In this document: positions 17,716 through 25,696 of the stretch, piece by piece
Position numbering within the stretch: position 1 is the first letter of the stretch
How the letters are laid out: every line of letters begins with the position of its first letter
DNA from: Streptomyces cavernicola
GTDB taxonomy: Bacteria > Actinomycetota > Actinomycetes > Streptomycetales > Streptomycetaceae
Direction: 5' to 3'
DNA: 55,128 nt
Assembly: GCF_029968035.1 (NCBI RefSeq)
Contig: NZ_JASCIQ010000052.1
Location: 1-55,128 of the forward strand
The notes under the pieces: model-generated
What the model was told of the DNA's origin: nothing
The model's database searches: none
What the model saw: the letters and a program-made list of their open reading frames with translations, nothing else
Translations under genes and position numbers: made by a program

Positions 17716-18030
17716 GCGCGCACCGCCTCTTCTTCCCCTCCCCGCCCCTTCCCGAAAGTCCTGCGGAGCTTCGGGGCTCCGCCCCGGACCCCGCTCCTCA
17801 ATCGCCGGAGGGGCTGAATTTGGGCGGCGACTCGGGCCCCGAAAGGGGCGCGGGGAACTGCGCGACCAGCCACGACGGCGCAGCACCCGAATATCAGCCG
17901 ACGGCAGTCTTTCGGGAAGGGGCGGGGAGGGGAAGAAGGAAGAGGGCCTTCGCGCGCACGTCGTGGCTGGGCGCGCCCATGCGGTGGAGCCGCATATGTC
18001 ACAGTCCTGCGCCCCCACCGGGGGGGCACA
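17716..18030. repeat. Intergenic repeat block with 30-bp inverted arms
   Basis: A gene-free stretch between convergent genes. Perfect 30-bp inverted arms lie at 17729-17758 and 17909-17938 (the left arm begins CTTCTTCCCCTCCCCGCCCC). Inside is an 82-bp composite repeat (17797-17878) containing CTCAATCGCCGGAGGGGC and GGGGCGCGGGGAACTGCGC. The same composite occurs inverted at 44958-45039. The arms could form a long transcription-stopping hairpin, or be the ends of a MITE-like element; no transposase is present. Confidence 0.7.
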
Positions 18031-18073
18031 GACGCCGCCCCCTGGAAGCCTCAGGCCTCCAGGGGGCGGCGTC
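18031..18073 (-). terminator. Terminator hairpin after the monooxygenase gene
   Basis: A 20-nt arm at 18031-18050 pairs with 18054-18073 with one mismatch and a 3-nt loop (arm core GACGCCGCCCCCTGGA). It lies just after the stop of the minus-strand monooxygenase gene. Confidence 0.8.
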
Positions 18074-18088
18074 GTGGGGTTGGGCGCC

Positions 18089-19714
18089 TCAGCGCGCGAT
18101 CAAGTCGAACCCCTTGTAGCCGGACGCCGCAACGGCAGCGATGATCTCTCCGTACGCCCCGAACCCGCCCACGAACGGCATGAACACCCGAGGTTTTCCA
18201 GGGATGTTGGCGCCCAGGTACCACGAGTCCGCCGACATCATCAACGTCGCCGCCGCCCGCTCGCGGCACTCCCGCACCCAGTCCTCCACCGCCTGCTCCG
18301 CCGCCTCGATGGCCACGTACCCGTGCGCGTCGAGGTGGGCGAGGCAGTCGGTGAGCCAGTCCACGTGCTGCTCGGCGCAGAGGATCACGTTGGCGAGCAC
18401 CGAGGGGCTGCCGACGCCGGCCAGGTTGAACAGGTTCGGGAAGCCGTCCGTGCCGAGCCCGAGGTACGTGCGGGGCCCCGCGCTCCAGGCGTCCTTGAGG
18501 AGTTGCCCGCCCCGGCCGCGGATGTCGATCCGGTCGAGGGAGCCCGTCATCGCGTCGAACCCGGTGGCGAGGACCAGGGCGTCCAACTCGACGCGCTCGC
18601 CGTCCGCGAGGACCACGTCGTGCCCGTCGATCCGCTCGATCGCGTTCTCGCGCAGGCTGACCAGACGGACGTGTTCACGGTTGTACGTCTCGTAGTAGTC
18701 CGAGTCCGTGACGATGCGTTTGGTGCCGATCGGGTGGTCGGTGGGGACGAGCAGGTCGGCCACCGCGGGGTCGTCGATCCGGGCGCGGACCTTCTCCTCC
18801 CAGAACGCGCGGGCCGCATGATTGGCCGTCAGGTCGGTGAGCTGGTCCGGGAAGGTCTTCGAGTAGAGGACGCCGCCCAGTTCCCAGCGCTTCTCGTACG
18901 CCTCCCGGCGCTCCTGCTCGTCCACGTCGAGGGTGCGGCGCGGGTGCGTCATGAAGGGCGAGCCGCCGCCGCTGAGCCGGGCCAGCCGGCGCCGCTCGGC
19001 GTACGTGGCCTTCAGCTCGCGCCGGGCCGCCTCGTCGAGGGGCTTGTTGCCGGCCGGGATGCTGTAGTTGGCCGAGCGCTGGAAGACGGTGAGCTGCGCG
19101 GCCTGATCGGCGATCAGCGGCACGGACTGGATGCCGGACGAGCCGGTGCCGATCACGCCGACCCGCAGACCGGTGAAGTCCACGCCCTCGTGCGGCCATT
19201 CACCCGTGTGGTACGTGGCCCCGGCGAACGATTCGAGCCCCGGTATCGCCGGCAGATGCGTGCTCGACAGACAGCCGACGCCGAACACGCAGAACCGCGC
19301 CGAAAGGACCTCCCCGCCGCCCTCGCCGTCGTCCGTGCGCACCGTCCAGCGCAAGGTCTCCTCGTCCAACTCGGCTGACACGACAGAGGAGTTGAAGGTG
19401 AAGCTGCGGCGCAGGTCGAAGCGGTCGGCGACATGGCTGAGATAGCGCATGATCTCCGGCTGCGTGGCGTACTTCTCGCTCCAGTCCCACTCCAGCTGCA
19501 GCTCCTCGTCGAAGGAGTACGAGTAGTCGGCGGACTCCACGTCGCAGCGCGCGCCCGGGTAGCGGTTCCAGTACCAGACGCCGCCGACGTCCGCGCCGCG
19601 CTCGAACCCCCTTACGCGGTAGCCCAGTTGACGCATCTTGTGCACGGCGTACAGGCCGGTGACGCCCGCGCCGACGACCACGACGTCCACGGACTCGGTG
19701 TTGTTGTCGCTCAC
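18089..19714 (-). CDS. Type I Baeyer-Villiger monooxygenase
   Basis: An FAD- and NADPH-dependent monooxygenase of about 541 residues. The FAD motif VVVGAGVTGLYAVHKM, the Baeyer-Villiger fingerprint FAGATYHTGEWP (FxGxxxHxxxW[P/D]) and the NADPH motif GVIGTGSSGIQS are all intact. Such enzymes insert oxygen beside a ketone, giving an ester or lactone; steroid D-ring and cyclohexanone monooxygenases belong here. I favour GTG 19714, since GAGGAG lies ten bases upstream. ATG 19732, overlapping the fadD3-like stop, is the alternative and adds six residues. It is the second gene of an operon with the acyl-CoA synthetase, and a hairpin follows. The substrate is unknown; a 17-ketosteroid or a ring fragment is plausible from context. 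Confidence 0.9.
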   Translation of the reverse strand: MSDNNTESVDVVVVGAGVTGLYAVHKMRQLGYRVRGFERGADVGGVWYWNRYPGARCDVESADYSYSFDEELQLEWDWSEKYATQPEIMRYLSHVADRFDLRRSFTFNSSVVSAELDEETLRWTVRTDDGEGGGEVLSARFCVFGVGCLSSTHLPAIPGLESFAGATYHTGEWPHEGVDFTGLRVGVIGTGSSGIQSVPLIADQAAQLTVFQRSANYSIPAGNKPLDEAARRELKATYAERRRLARLSGGGSPFMTHPRRTLDVDEQERREAYEKRWELGGVLYSKTFPDQLTDLTANHAARAFWEEKVRARIDDPAVADLLVPTDHPIGTKRIVTDSDYYETYNREHVRLVSLRENAIERIDGHDVVLADGERVELDALVLATGFDAMTGSLDRIDIRGRGGQLLKDAWSAGPRTYLGLGTDGFPNLFNLAGVGSPSVLANVILCAEQHVDWLTDCLAHLDAHGYVAIEAAEQAVEDWVRECRERAAATLMMSADSWYLGANIPGKPRVFMPFVGGFGAYGEIIAAVAASGYKGFDLIAR

Positions 19715-19728
19715 GTTCGTAACGCTCC

Positions 19729-21267
19729 TCATCCGGTCTTCGCCTGCAGACGCAGCGCGTTCTTGTCGACCTTGCCCGCCGCGTTGTGCGGCAGCGTGGT
19801 CAGGGAGTGGAAGGCCCGCGGGGCCTTGAAGTTGGCGAGCCGCTCCCGCGTGTACGCGGTCAGCTCCGCCGGGTCGATCCGCGCCCCGGCGCTCGGCACG
19901 CAGTACGCGACGCCGATCTCCCCGAGCCGCTCGTCCGGCGCGCCCACGACCGCCGCGTCAGCGACGGCCGGGTGGTCGCGCAGGACCTGCTCCACCTCGG
20001 CCGGGTACACGTTGAACCCGCCCACCACCAGCATGTCCTTGAGCCGGTCCGTGATCCGCAGGAAGCCCCGCTCGTCGAGCACGCCCACGTCGCCGGTGTG
20101 CAGCCAGCCGTCCGCGTCGACGGCCTCCTCGGTGGCCTCCGGATCGTCCAGGTAGCCGTGCATCACGTGCGGGCCGCGGGTGAGGATCTCGCCGGGCTGC
20201 CCCGGCGGCGCGTCGATCCGCAGCTCCGTGCCGGCCAGGGCGGTCCCTGACGTACCGGCAAGAGTTTCCGGCGACTCGTGCGGCTCGCAGACGCTCACCA
20301 CACCGGTCGACTCGGTGAGCCCGTACGCGGTGAAGATGTTCTTCGCCCCGATGAACTCCCGTATCTGGTAGATCAGTTCGGTCGGGATGTTCGCCGCGCC
20401 GGTGCCCGCCATGCGCATCGACGACAGGTCGTACGCCTCCCGGCCGGGGTGCTGGATCAGCGAGGTGAACACCGTCGGGGCGCCCGTGAGCACGGAGATC
20501 CGCTCGCTCTGGATCCGGTCGAGCATCGTGTCCGCGTCGAAGACCTGCTCCGGGACGATCGTCGCCCCGCGCAGCAGACACGCCACGATGCCCGCCTTGT
20601 AGCCGAAGGTGTGGAAGAACGGGTTGACCAGGAGATAGCGGTCGCCGCGCTGCAGGGTGACCGCGGTGGCCCAGGCGTCGAACACCGTGAGTGTCTGCTC
20701 GTGGGTGGCGGGCACGCCCTTGGGGCGGCCGGTCGTCCCGGACGTGAACAGGATGTCCGCGCTGTCCCCGGGCTGCACGGCGGCCGTGCGGTCGAGCCGT
20801 TCCTCTCCCGTCACCCGCTTCGCGCCCGCGAGGAAGTCGTCCCAGTCGGGCGTGTGCAGGGCCACCGTCCGCTCCAGGAGCGGGAGTTGCTCACCGGACT
20901 CGGCGAGCAGCGCCCGGTAGTCCGTACCCAGGAAGTCGTGCTCCGTGAAAAGGAGCCGGGCCCGGGAGCGGCGCAGCATGTCCGCCGCCTCGGCCGCCCG
21001 GTAGCGGGTGTTGACGGGCACGAGCACGCCGCCCGCGGCCACCGCGCCGAGCGCCGCCACCGCCCAGCGGGCACTGTTCGGCGCCCACACCGCGACCGCG
21101 TCGCCGGGCCGCAGCCCCTGGGCCATGGCCGCCCGCGCGGCTTCGTCGACCCGGTCGCGCAACTGCCTGAACGTCCAGCGCTCCTCGCCGAAGACGAGGG
21201 CCTCCTCGTCCCCGTACCTCTGAGCCGCCCAGTCCGAGAGCCGGGCGATCGTCTGCGCGCCACGCAT
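19729..21267 (-). CDS. fadD3: HIP-CoA synthetase-like acyl-CoA ligase (FadD3)
   Basis: A 512-residue member of the adenylate-forming family. The AMP motif LFTSGTTGRPKG, the A5-type TAYGLTEST, the hinge and ribose motifs HTGDVGVLDERGFLRITDRLKD, and the C-terminal catalytic Lys region NAAGKVDKN are all present. Length and motifs are close to mycobacterial FadD3 (about 507 residues as I recall), which activates the C/D-ring propanoate HIP with CoA and ATP. That step links the Hsa enzymes to EchA20 and IpdABC, all encoded here, so the assignment fits the pathway. A different acid substrate is possible. The gene is first in an operon with the Baeyer-Villiger enzyme. Its start has a distant GGAGGA. 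A TTCCC-N7-GGGAA operator lies 102 bp upstream. Confidence 0.85.
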   Translation of the reverse strand: MRGAQTIARLSDWAAQRYGDEEALVFGEERWTFRQLRDRVDEAARAAMAQGLRPGDAVAVWAPNSARWAVAALGAVAAGGVLVPVNTRYRAAEAADMLRRSRARLLFTEHDFLGTDYRALLAESGEQLPLLERTVALHTPDWDDFLAGAKRVTGEERLDRTAAVQPGDSADILFTSGTTGRPKGVPATHEQTLTVFDAWATAVTLQRGDRYLLVNPFFHTFGYKAGIVACLLRGATIVPEQVFDADTMLDRIQSERISVLTGAPTVFTSLIQHPGREAYDLSSMRMAGTGAANIPTELIYQIREFIGAKNIFTAYGLTESTGVVSVCEPHESPETLAGTSGTALAGTELRIDAPPGQPGEILTRGPHVMHGYLDDPEATEEAVDADGWLHTGDVGVLDERGFLRITDRLKDMLVVGGFNVYPAEVEQVLRDHPAVADAAVVGAPDERLGEIGVAYCVPSAGARIDPAELTAYTRERLANFKAPRAFHSLTTLPHNAAGKVDKNALRLQAKTG

Positions 21268-21360
21268 GATCCGTCACGTCCTCCTCACCGTCCCCTCGAC
21301 GGGGGCCGACGACAACGGTTCGGAGAGTGACAGGCGGAGGCGGCACGGCACATCGGGGAG

Positions 21361-21377
21361 TTCCCGGCCAGTGGGAA
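21361..21377. promoter_or_regulatory. TTCCC-N7-GGGAA operator, site 3 (fadD3 operon)
   Basis: TTCCCGGCCAGTGGGAA, centred 102 bp upstream of the fadD3 start on the minus strand. Next to it, at about 21418-21480, short copies of GGAGCGGGCCT and CCTACATCCAG run into the 3' end of the IclR gene. Confidence 0.7.
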
Positions 21378-21475
21378 TCTGCGGCCCTATCCGGGCCGTA
21401 GGCGAAGGAGCGGGCCTACAGGCCTACATCCAGGCGTGAAGGAGCGGGCCTGCGTCCAGCCGCGAACGAGAGCGC

Positions 21476-22339
21476 CTACATCCAGTCGCTGGAGCGCAGC
21501 CACGCCATCATGTCGTCCATCGACTCGCGCGGCACCGGCGGCTCGGCGACCTCCGGCGCCTGGCTCTTCGGCGCCCGGCCCGGACCGAACATCGACTGCC
21601 ACACCGAGCGCGTACAGCCCGCCACGATCGGGGCGATCCGCTCCAGCTCGCGGTGGACGCCGTTCCCGCACACCGACACCGCCGCGATCGCCCGGCCCGA
21701 GCCGCGCAGCGGTGCGGCCACACAGAACACGCCCCGGTACGACTCCTCGTAGTCGAACGCGACCCCGCGCTCCCGGGCCCGGCGCAGCTCACTGCGGAAG
21801 AACTCCGGCCGCGTCACGGTCCGCGGCGTGCGCGCCCTGAGGCCCTGCCGGACCACCTGGTCCACCTGCGCCGCGTCACTGAACGCGAGGATCGCCTTGC
21901 CGGACGCCGTGCAGTACGCGGGCTGCCGGCCGCCGACCCGCGAGGGCACGCTCGAATCGTCGGACCTGCCGATCCGCTCCAGGTAGACCACCTCGGCGCC
22001 GTCGAGCACCGTCAGATGCACCAGGTGACCGGTGGCCTCGTGCAGGGCGTGCAGATGCGGCAACGCCGCCTGCCGCAGCCGGTTGTGGTGCGAGGCGAGC
22101 GCGCCGAGCTCCAGCATCCGCATGCCCAGGCGGTAGTCCCGGCCCTCCCGCTCCAGCCAGCCCAGCTGCACGAGTTGGTCGAGGATGCGGTGCGCGGAGG
22201 AGCGGGGGAGGCCGGAGCGTTGCACGACCTCGGTGAGCGTGAGGCGGGGCCGTGACCCCTGGAACGCGCTCAGCGCTTTGGCCGCCTTCTCCAACAAGGA
22301 CAGCGGCGTACTTCCGGCCTCGACAGCATGCGCCGACAT
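21476..22339 (-). CDS. IclR-family transcriptional regulator
   Basis: A 287-residue regulator. An N-terminal winged helix (LTLTEVVQRSGLPRSSAHRILDQLVQLGWLEREGRDYRLG) is followed by the IclR effector-binding domain from about residue 80 to 250, with LERIGRSDDSSVPSRVGGRQPAYCTASGKAILAF typical of the family. A ~35-residue Pro/Glu-rich tail ends in SSDWM. IclR proteins bind DNA as dimers or tetramers and often control catabolic operons in response to a pathway intermediate. It is the only regulator gene found in the island and diverges from an hsaA copy. The shared region holds a 14-bp palindrome and a TTCCC-N7-GGGAA-type site centred 87 bp from this start (ATG 22339, GGGAGGTG upstream). It is the prime candidate for controlling the cluster. 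Confidence 0.92.
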   Translation of the reverse strand: MSAHAVEAGSTPLSLLEKAAKALSAFQGSRPRLTLTEVVQRSGLPRSSAHRILDQLVQLGWLEREGRDYRLGMRMLELGALASHHNRLRQAALPHLHALHEATGHLVHLTVLDGAEVVYLERIGRSDDSSVPSRVGGRQPAYCTASGKAILAFSDAAQVDQVVRQGLRARTPRTVTRPEFFRSELRRARERGVAFDYEESYRGVFCVAAPLRGSGRAIAAVSVCGNGVHRELERIAPIVAGCTRSVWQSMFGPGRAPKSQAPEVAEPPVPRESMDDMMAWLRSSDWM

Positions 22340-22417
22340 CGGCACCTCCCACACGGACAGCCGACAGCACCCTTGCCGCGGCCGCACCTCCAACAGTGCC
22401 GGAGACTGTGCCAGCGG

Positions 22418-22434
22418 CTCCCATCTGCAGGGAA
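22418..22434. promoter_or_regulatory. TTCCC-N7-GGGAA operator, site 4 (iclR/hsaA)
   Basis: CTCCCATCTGCAGGGAA, with one mismatch in the left half. Its centre is 87 bp from the iclR start and 125 bp from the hsaA start. It is the weakest of the seven, since its spacer departs from the common RSYCASY pattern. Confidence 0.5.
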
Positions 22435-22450
22435 GAGGTATTTCGGTATT

Positions 22451-22464
22451 CCGTTCCGGAACGG
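22451..22464. promoter_or_regulatory. 14-bp perfect palindrome in the iclR-hsaA region
   Basis: CCGTTCCGGAACGG is a perfect palindrome, 8 bp before a TAGGTT hexamer (22472-22477) that could be the -10 of the plus-strand hsaA promoter. Its position would block the -35 region. It may be the IclR protein's own operator. Confidence 0.55.
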
Positions 22465-22550
22465 TAGCGCGTAGGTTCCGTCTCGTCACCCTGTCTGTTT
22501 CGTCCCGTCCCCCCGCACCGCGACGACCTGGAGTTCCGAGAGGCACGAGC

Positions 22551-23720
22551 ATGCGCGAGAACGAGGTCCTCGCGGCGGTCCGCGCGCTCGCCCCCGCCCT
22601 GCGCGAACGGGCCGCCGCCACCGAGGAACTGCGGCGCATGCCGGACGACTCCGTCGCCGAGCTCGGCGACGCCGGCTTCTTCCGGCTCCTCCAGCCCGCC
22701 GCGCACGGCGGCTTCGGCGCCGACCCGGCCGTCCACCACGCCGCCGTCCAGGAGATCGCCAGGGCCTGCGGCTCCACCGGCTGGGCGGCCGCCGTCCTCG
22801 CCGTGCACCCCTGGCACGTGGCGCTCTTCGACCCGCGCGCCCAGGACGACGTGTGGGGCGCCCACCGCGACGCCCTGCTCTGCTCCTCGTACGCCCCGAC
22901 CGGGACGGTGACCGCCGTCGACGGCGGCTTCCGGCTCTCCGGGCGCTGGCACTTCTCCTCCGGCTGCGACCACGCCGACTGGGCGCTGCTCGGCGGGCTC
23001 GTCACGGACGGCGAGGGCAGCCCCGTCGACATGCGGACGTTCCTCGTGCCGCGCTCCGCGTACGCCGTCGACGCCGTGTGGGACACCGTCGGCCTGCGCG
23101 GCACCGGCAGCAACGACCTGGTCGTCAAGGACGTGTACGTCCCGGCCCACCGCTCCCTCGGCTACCGCCCGGTGAACGCCCTCGACTGCCCCGGCCACGA
23201 GATCAACCCCGAGCCGCTGTACCGCCTGCCGTACGCCGCGCTCTTCACCACGACCATCTCGACGGCGATGGTCGGCATCGCCGAGGGCGCGTACGAGGAG
23301 CACCTCGCCGCGGCCCGCGACCGCAGCCGCACCGGGCGTGGGCCGCAGGCCGTCGACGACCCGTTCGCGCAGGTCCGGATCGCCCGCGCGGCGAGCGAGA
23401 TCGACGCGGCGCAGCTGCAGTTGACCCGCAACATGCGCGAGCTGTACGCGACCGTGGCGCGCGGCGAGCGGCCCACGCCGGGCCAGCGCGCCCGCACCCG
23501 CCGCGACCAGGCTCTCGCCACGGAGCGCGCGGTCACCGCCGTCGACCTCCTCGTGGAGGGCGCGGGCGGCGGCATCATGGGCCCCGGCGGCGGCGTGGTC
23601 CAGCGCGCCTGGCGGGACCTGCGCACCGGACGCGGCCAGGCCGCCAACGACCTGGAACGCGCCCTCGGCCTGTACGGCAGACACGCACTCGGCGTCGAGG
23701 TCAACGACTCGATGGTGTGA
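22551..23720 (+). CDS. hsaA: HsaA-like flavin monooxygenase, copy 1
   Basis: A 389-residue group D flavin monooxygenase of the acyl-CoA dehydrogenase fold. It runs from the helical N-terminus (LRERAAATEELRRMPDDSV) through ARACGSTGWAAAVLAVHPWH, the substrate-loop RWHFSSGCDHADW, and WDTVGLRGTGSNDLVV. In steroid catabolism HsaA uses reduced flavin from HsaB to hydroxylate 3-HSA to the catechol 3,4-DHSA. A second, strikingly similar copy is encoded at 27296-28462, next to hsaB. This copy is not beside a reductase gene; it diverges from iclR and precedes kstD. It may have a different substrate or simply add dosage. ATG 22551 has GAGAGG upstream. No active-site loss was seen. Confidence 0.87.
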   Translation: MRENEVLAAVRALAPALRERAAATEELRRMPDDSVAELGDAGFFRLLQPAAHGGFGADPAVHHAAVQEIARACGSTGWAAAVLAVHPWHVALFDPRAQDDVWGAHRDALLCSSYAPTGTVTAVDGGFRLSGRWHFSSGCDHADWALLGGLVTDGEGSPVDMRTFLVPRSAYAVDAVWDTVGLRGTGSNDLVVKDVYVPAHRSLGYRPVNALDCPGHEINPEPLYRLPYAALFTTTISTAMVGIAEGAYEEHLAAARDRSRTGRGPQAVDDPFAQVRIARAASEIDAAQLQLTRNMRELYATVARGERPTPGQRARTRRDQALATERAVTAVDLLVEGAGGGIMGPGGGVVQRAWRDLRTGRGQAANDLERALGLYGRHALGVEVNDSMV

Positions 23721-23756
23721 GGGACTTCGGGCCCTCGGGAGCGGCCCGAGCCCCGT

Positions 23757-23773
23757 TTCCCACCCAGCGGGAA
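23757..23773. promoter_or_regulatory. TTCCC-N7-GGGAA operator, site 5 (kstD)
   Basis: TTCCCACCCAGCGGGAA, centred 132 bp before the kstD start. A GATACT hexamer (23804-23809) lies 41-42 bp downstream of the centre. Confidence 0.7.
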
Positions 23774-23896
23774 GCCGCCGTGGTCCCGCGCCCCGCCCCC
23801 GTCGATACTCGTGCCCCTTCCGGTCCCGGCCCGGCCCTGTCCGAAGACAACAGGACCCGGTGGCCGCGGGCCCGGCCCACCCAGGGAAGGGACGAG

Positions 23897-25492
23897 ATGG
23901 CGAACACAGCGCAGACCGAGCACACGACCCGGCACACGACCCAGCACTCATGGGACGAGGAGTGCGACGTCCTGGTCGTCGGCTCCGGCGGCGGCGCCCT
24001 CACCGGCGCGTACGGCGCGGCGGCCCGCGGCCTGGACACCCTGGTCGTCGAGAAGACCGCACACTTCGGCGGCACCACCGCCTACGCAGGGGCCGGCCTC
24101 TGGCTGCCCGGCAACCAGGCCCAGGCCCGCGGCGGCCTGGAGGACTCGGCCGACCTGGCCCGCGCCTACTTCCGCGCGGTGGTCGGCGACGCCACCGAGC
24201 ACACCCTGCAGGACGCCTACCTCGACCACGCCGCGGCCACCGTCGCCTTCCTGGAAGACAGCCCGCACGTCCGGTTCGAGTACCGCCCGTTCCCCGACTA
24301 CTTCGCCGCCCCCGGCCGCTTCGACATGGGCCGCGCCGTCTTCCCCGTGGAGCTGCCCGCCCTCGAAGGACCGCACGACCTGGTCGACGCGGTACGCCCC
24401 CCGGCCTGGGCCGAACGCCTCCAACTGCCCACGCCCGAAGGTCCGTTGACGGACGGCCGCGCCCTCGTCGCCCGGCTGCTGCTCGCCCTGGAGTCCACCG
24501 GCAACGGCCGCACCCGACTGCACACCGCCCTCACCGAGCTGATCACCGAGGACGGCGCGGTCGTCGGAGCCGTCGCCGAGCAGGACGGCCGTACGCTGCG
24601 GATCCGCGCCCGGCGCGGCGTGCTGCTCGCGGCCGGCGGCTTCGAGGCCAACGCCGAACTGCGCCGAGAGTGGCAGCAGTTGCCCGGCGCCGACTGGACG
24701 ATGGGCGCCCCCGGAGGGAACACCGGCGACGCGATCACCGCCGCCACCGGGGCGGGCGCCGCCGTCGACGGGCTCGCCGAGTCCTGGTGGTGCCCCTCGC
24801 TGCGCTTCCCCGACGGCTCGGCCGCCTTCACCCTCGGCCTGCACGGCGGCATCTTCGTCGACGGCTCGGGCCGCCGCTTCGCCAACGAGTCGCTGCCGTA
24901 CGACCGGATGGGCCGGCAGATGCTCGCCGCCAAGGCCGGGACGAGCCACGACAACCCGGTCTGGTGGGTGTTCGACGGCCGTTTCGGGGACGAGCTGCCC
25001 GGCATCACCGTCGTCCCCGCGGACCGCGCGGCCTTCACCGAGGCCGGACTCTGGCGCACCGCCGACACCCTGGAGGCACTCGCCGAACAGCTCGGCGTCG
25101 ACGCGGAGGCGCTGCGCGACACCGTGCAGACCTTCAACGGCCACGCCGAGCAGGGCGTCGACACCGACTTCCACCGCGGCGAGGACCCCTACGACCGCTT
25201 CTTCGCGCAGGGCGAGGGCGCCAACCCCTGCCTGGTGCCCATCGAGAAGGGCCCGTTCCACGCTGTGCAGATCGTCCTCGGTGACCTGGGCACCAAGGGC
25301 GGGGTGCGCACCGACGCCGACGCCCGCGTGCTCCGCGAGGACGGCGCCGCGATCCCCGGCCTGTACGCGGCGGGCAACACGGCGGCCTCGGTCTCCGGCC
25401 CCTGCTACCCGGGCCCCGGCGTGCCGATCGGCTCCGCGATGGTCTTCGGCCACCTCGCCGCCGTACACATGGCGGGGCAGAGCGGAGCGTGA
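23897..25492 (+). CDS. kstD: 3-Ketosteroid delta-1-dehydrogenase (KstD)
   Basis: A 531-residue FAD dehydrogenase. The Rossmann motif DVLVVGSGGGALTGAYGAAA begins near residue 24, with VVEKTAHFGGTTAYAGAGLW after it. The C-terminal GPCYPGPGVPIGSAMVFGHLAA contains the Tyr and Gly of the KstD active site (Y487/G491 in the Rhodococcus enzyme). It introduces the 1,2 double bond into 3-ketosteroids; with KshAB this makes the unstable product whose B-ring opens. ATG 23897 is preceded by GGGAAGGG. The gene is probably transcribed from its own promoter, given the operator 132 bp upstream and 176 bp of spacing from hsaA, and ends in a strong hairpin. It is the only intact member of three KstD-like loci in the window. 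Confidence 0.9.
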   Translation: MANTAQTEHTTRHTTQHSWDEECDVLVVGSGGGALTGAYGAAARGLDTLVVEKTAHFGGTTAYAGAGLWLPGNQAQARGGLEDSADLARAYFRAVVGDATEHTLQDAYLDHAAATVAFLEDSPHVRFEYRPFPDYFAAPGRFDMGRAVFPVELPALEGPHDLVDAVRPPAWAERLQLPTPEGPLTDGRALVARLLLALESTGNGRTRLHTALTELITEDGAVVGAVAEQDGRTLRIRARRGVLLAAGGFEANAELRREWQQLPGADWTMGAPGGNTGDAITAATGAGAAVDGLAESWWCPSLRFPDGSAAFTLGLHGGIFVDGSGRRFANESLPYDRMGRQMLAAKAGTSHDNPVWWVFDGRFGDELPGITVVPADRAAFTEAGLWRTADTLEALAEQLGVDAEALRDTVQTFNGHAEQGVDTDFHRGEDPYDRFFAQGEGANPCLVPIEKGPFHAVQIVLGDLGTKGGVRTDADARVLREDGAAIPGLYAAGNTAASVSGPCYPGPGVPIGSAMVFGHLAAVHMAGQSGA

Positions 25493-25497
25493 CCCGA

Positions 25498-25542
25498 GGG
25501 GCGAGGCTCGGTCCCACCAGGCAGGGACCGGCACCTCGCCCC
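25498..25542 (+). terminator. Terminator hairpin after kstD
   Basis: GGGGCGAGG (25498-25506) pairs with CCTCGCCCC (25534-25542), and CGGTCCC (25509-25515) with GGGACCG (25524-25530), with a small bulge between the two stems. It starts six bases after the kstD stop. Nothing else was recognised up to 25696. Confidence 0.8.
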
Positions 25543-25696
25543 GAGCCGCGCACGGCCCTTCCGACGTGGCCGTCACACGGAGCCCCGCCCGCCCCGGCGG
25601 CCAAGTCGCCTGCAAACTCGCCGACTTGGCCGCAGAACCAAGCCGCGAGCCGGTCCCACAGCTTGGCCGCCGTGCCGCGCACGAATCACCCAGCCC

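Noticed and set aside
22853..25492. A large fused frame reading from inside hsaA into kstD
   Set aside because: Its first part is Arg/Pro-rich shadow translation of hsaA; KstD begins at ATG 23897 with a good ribosome site.
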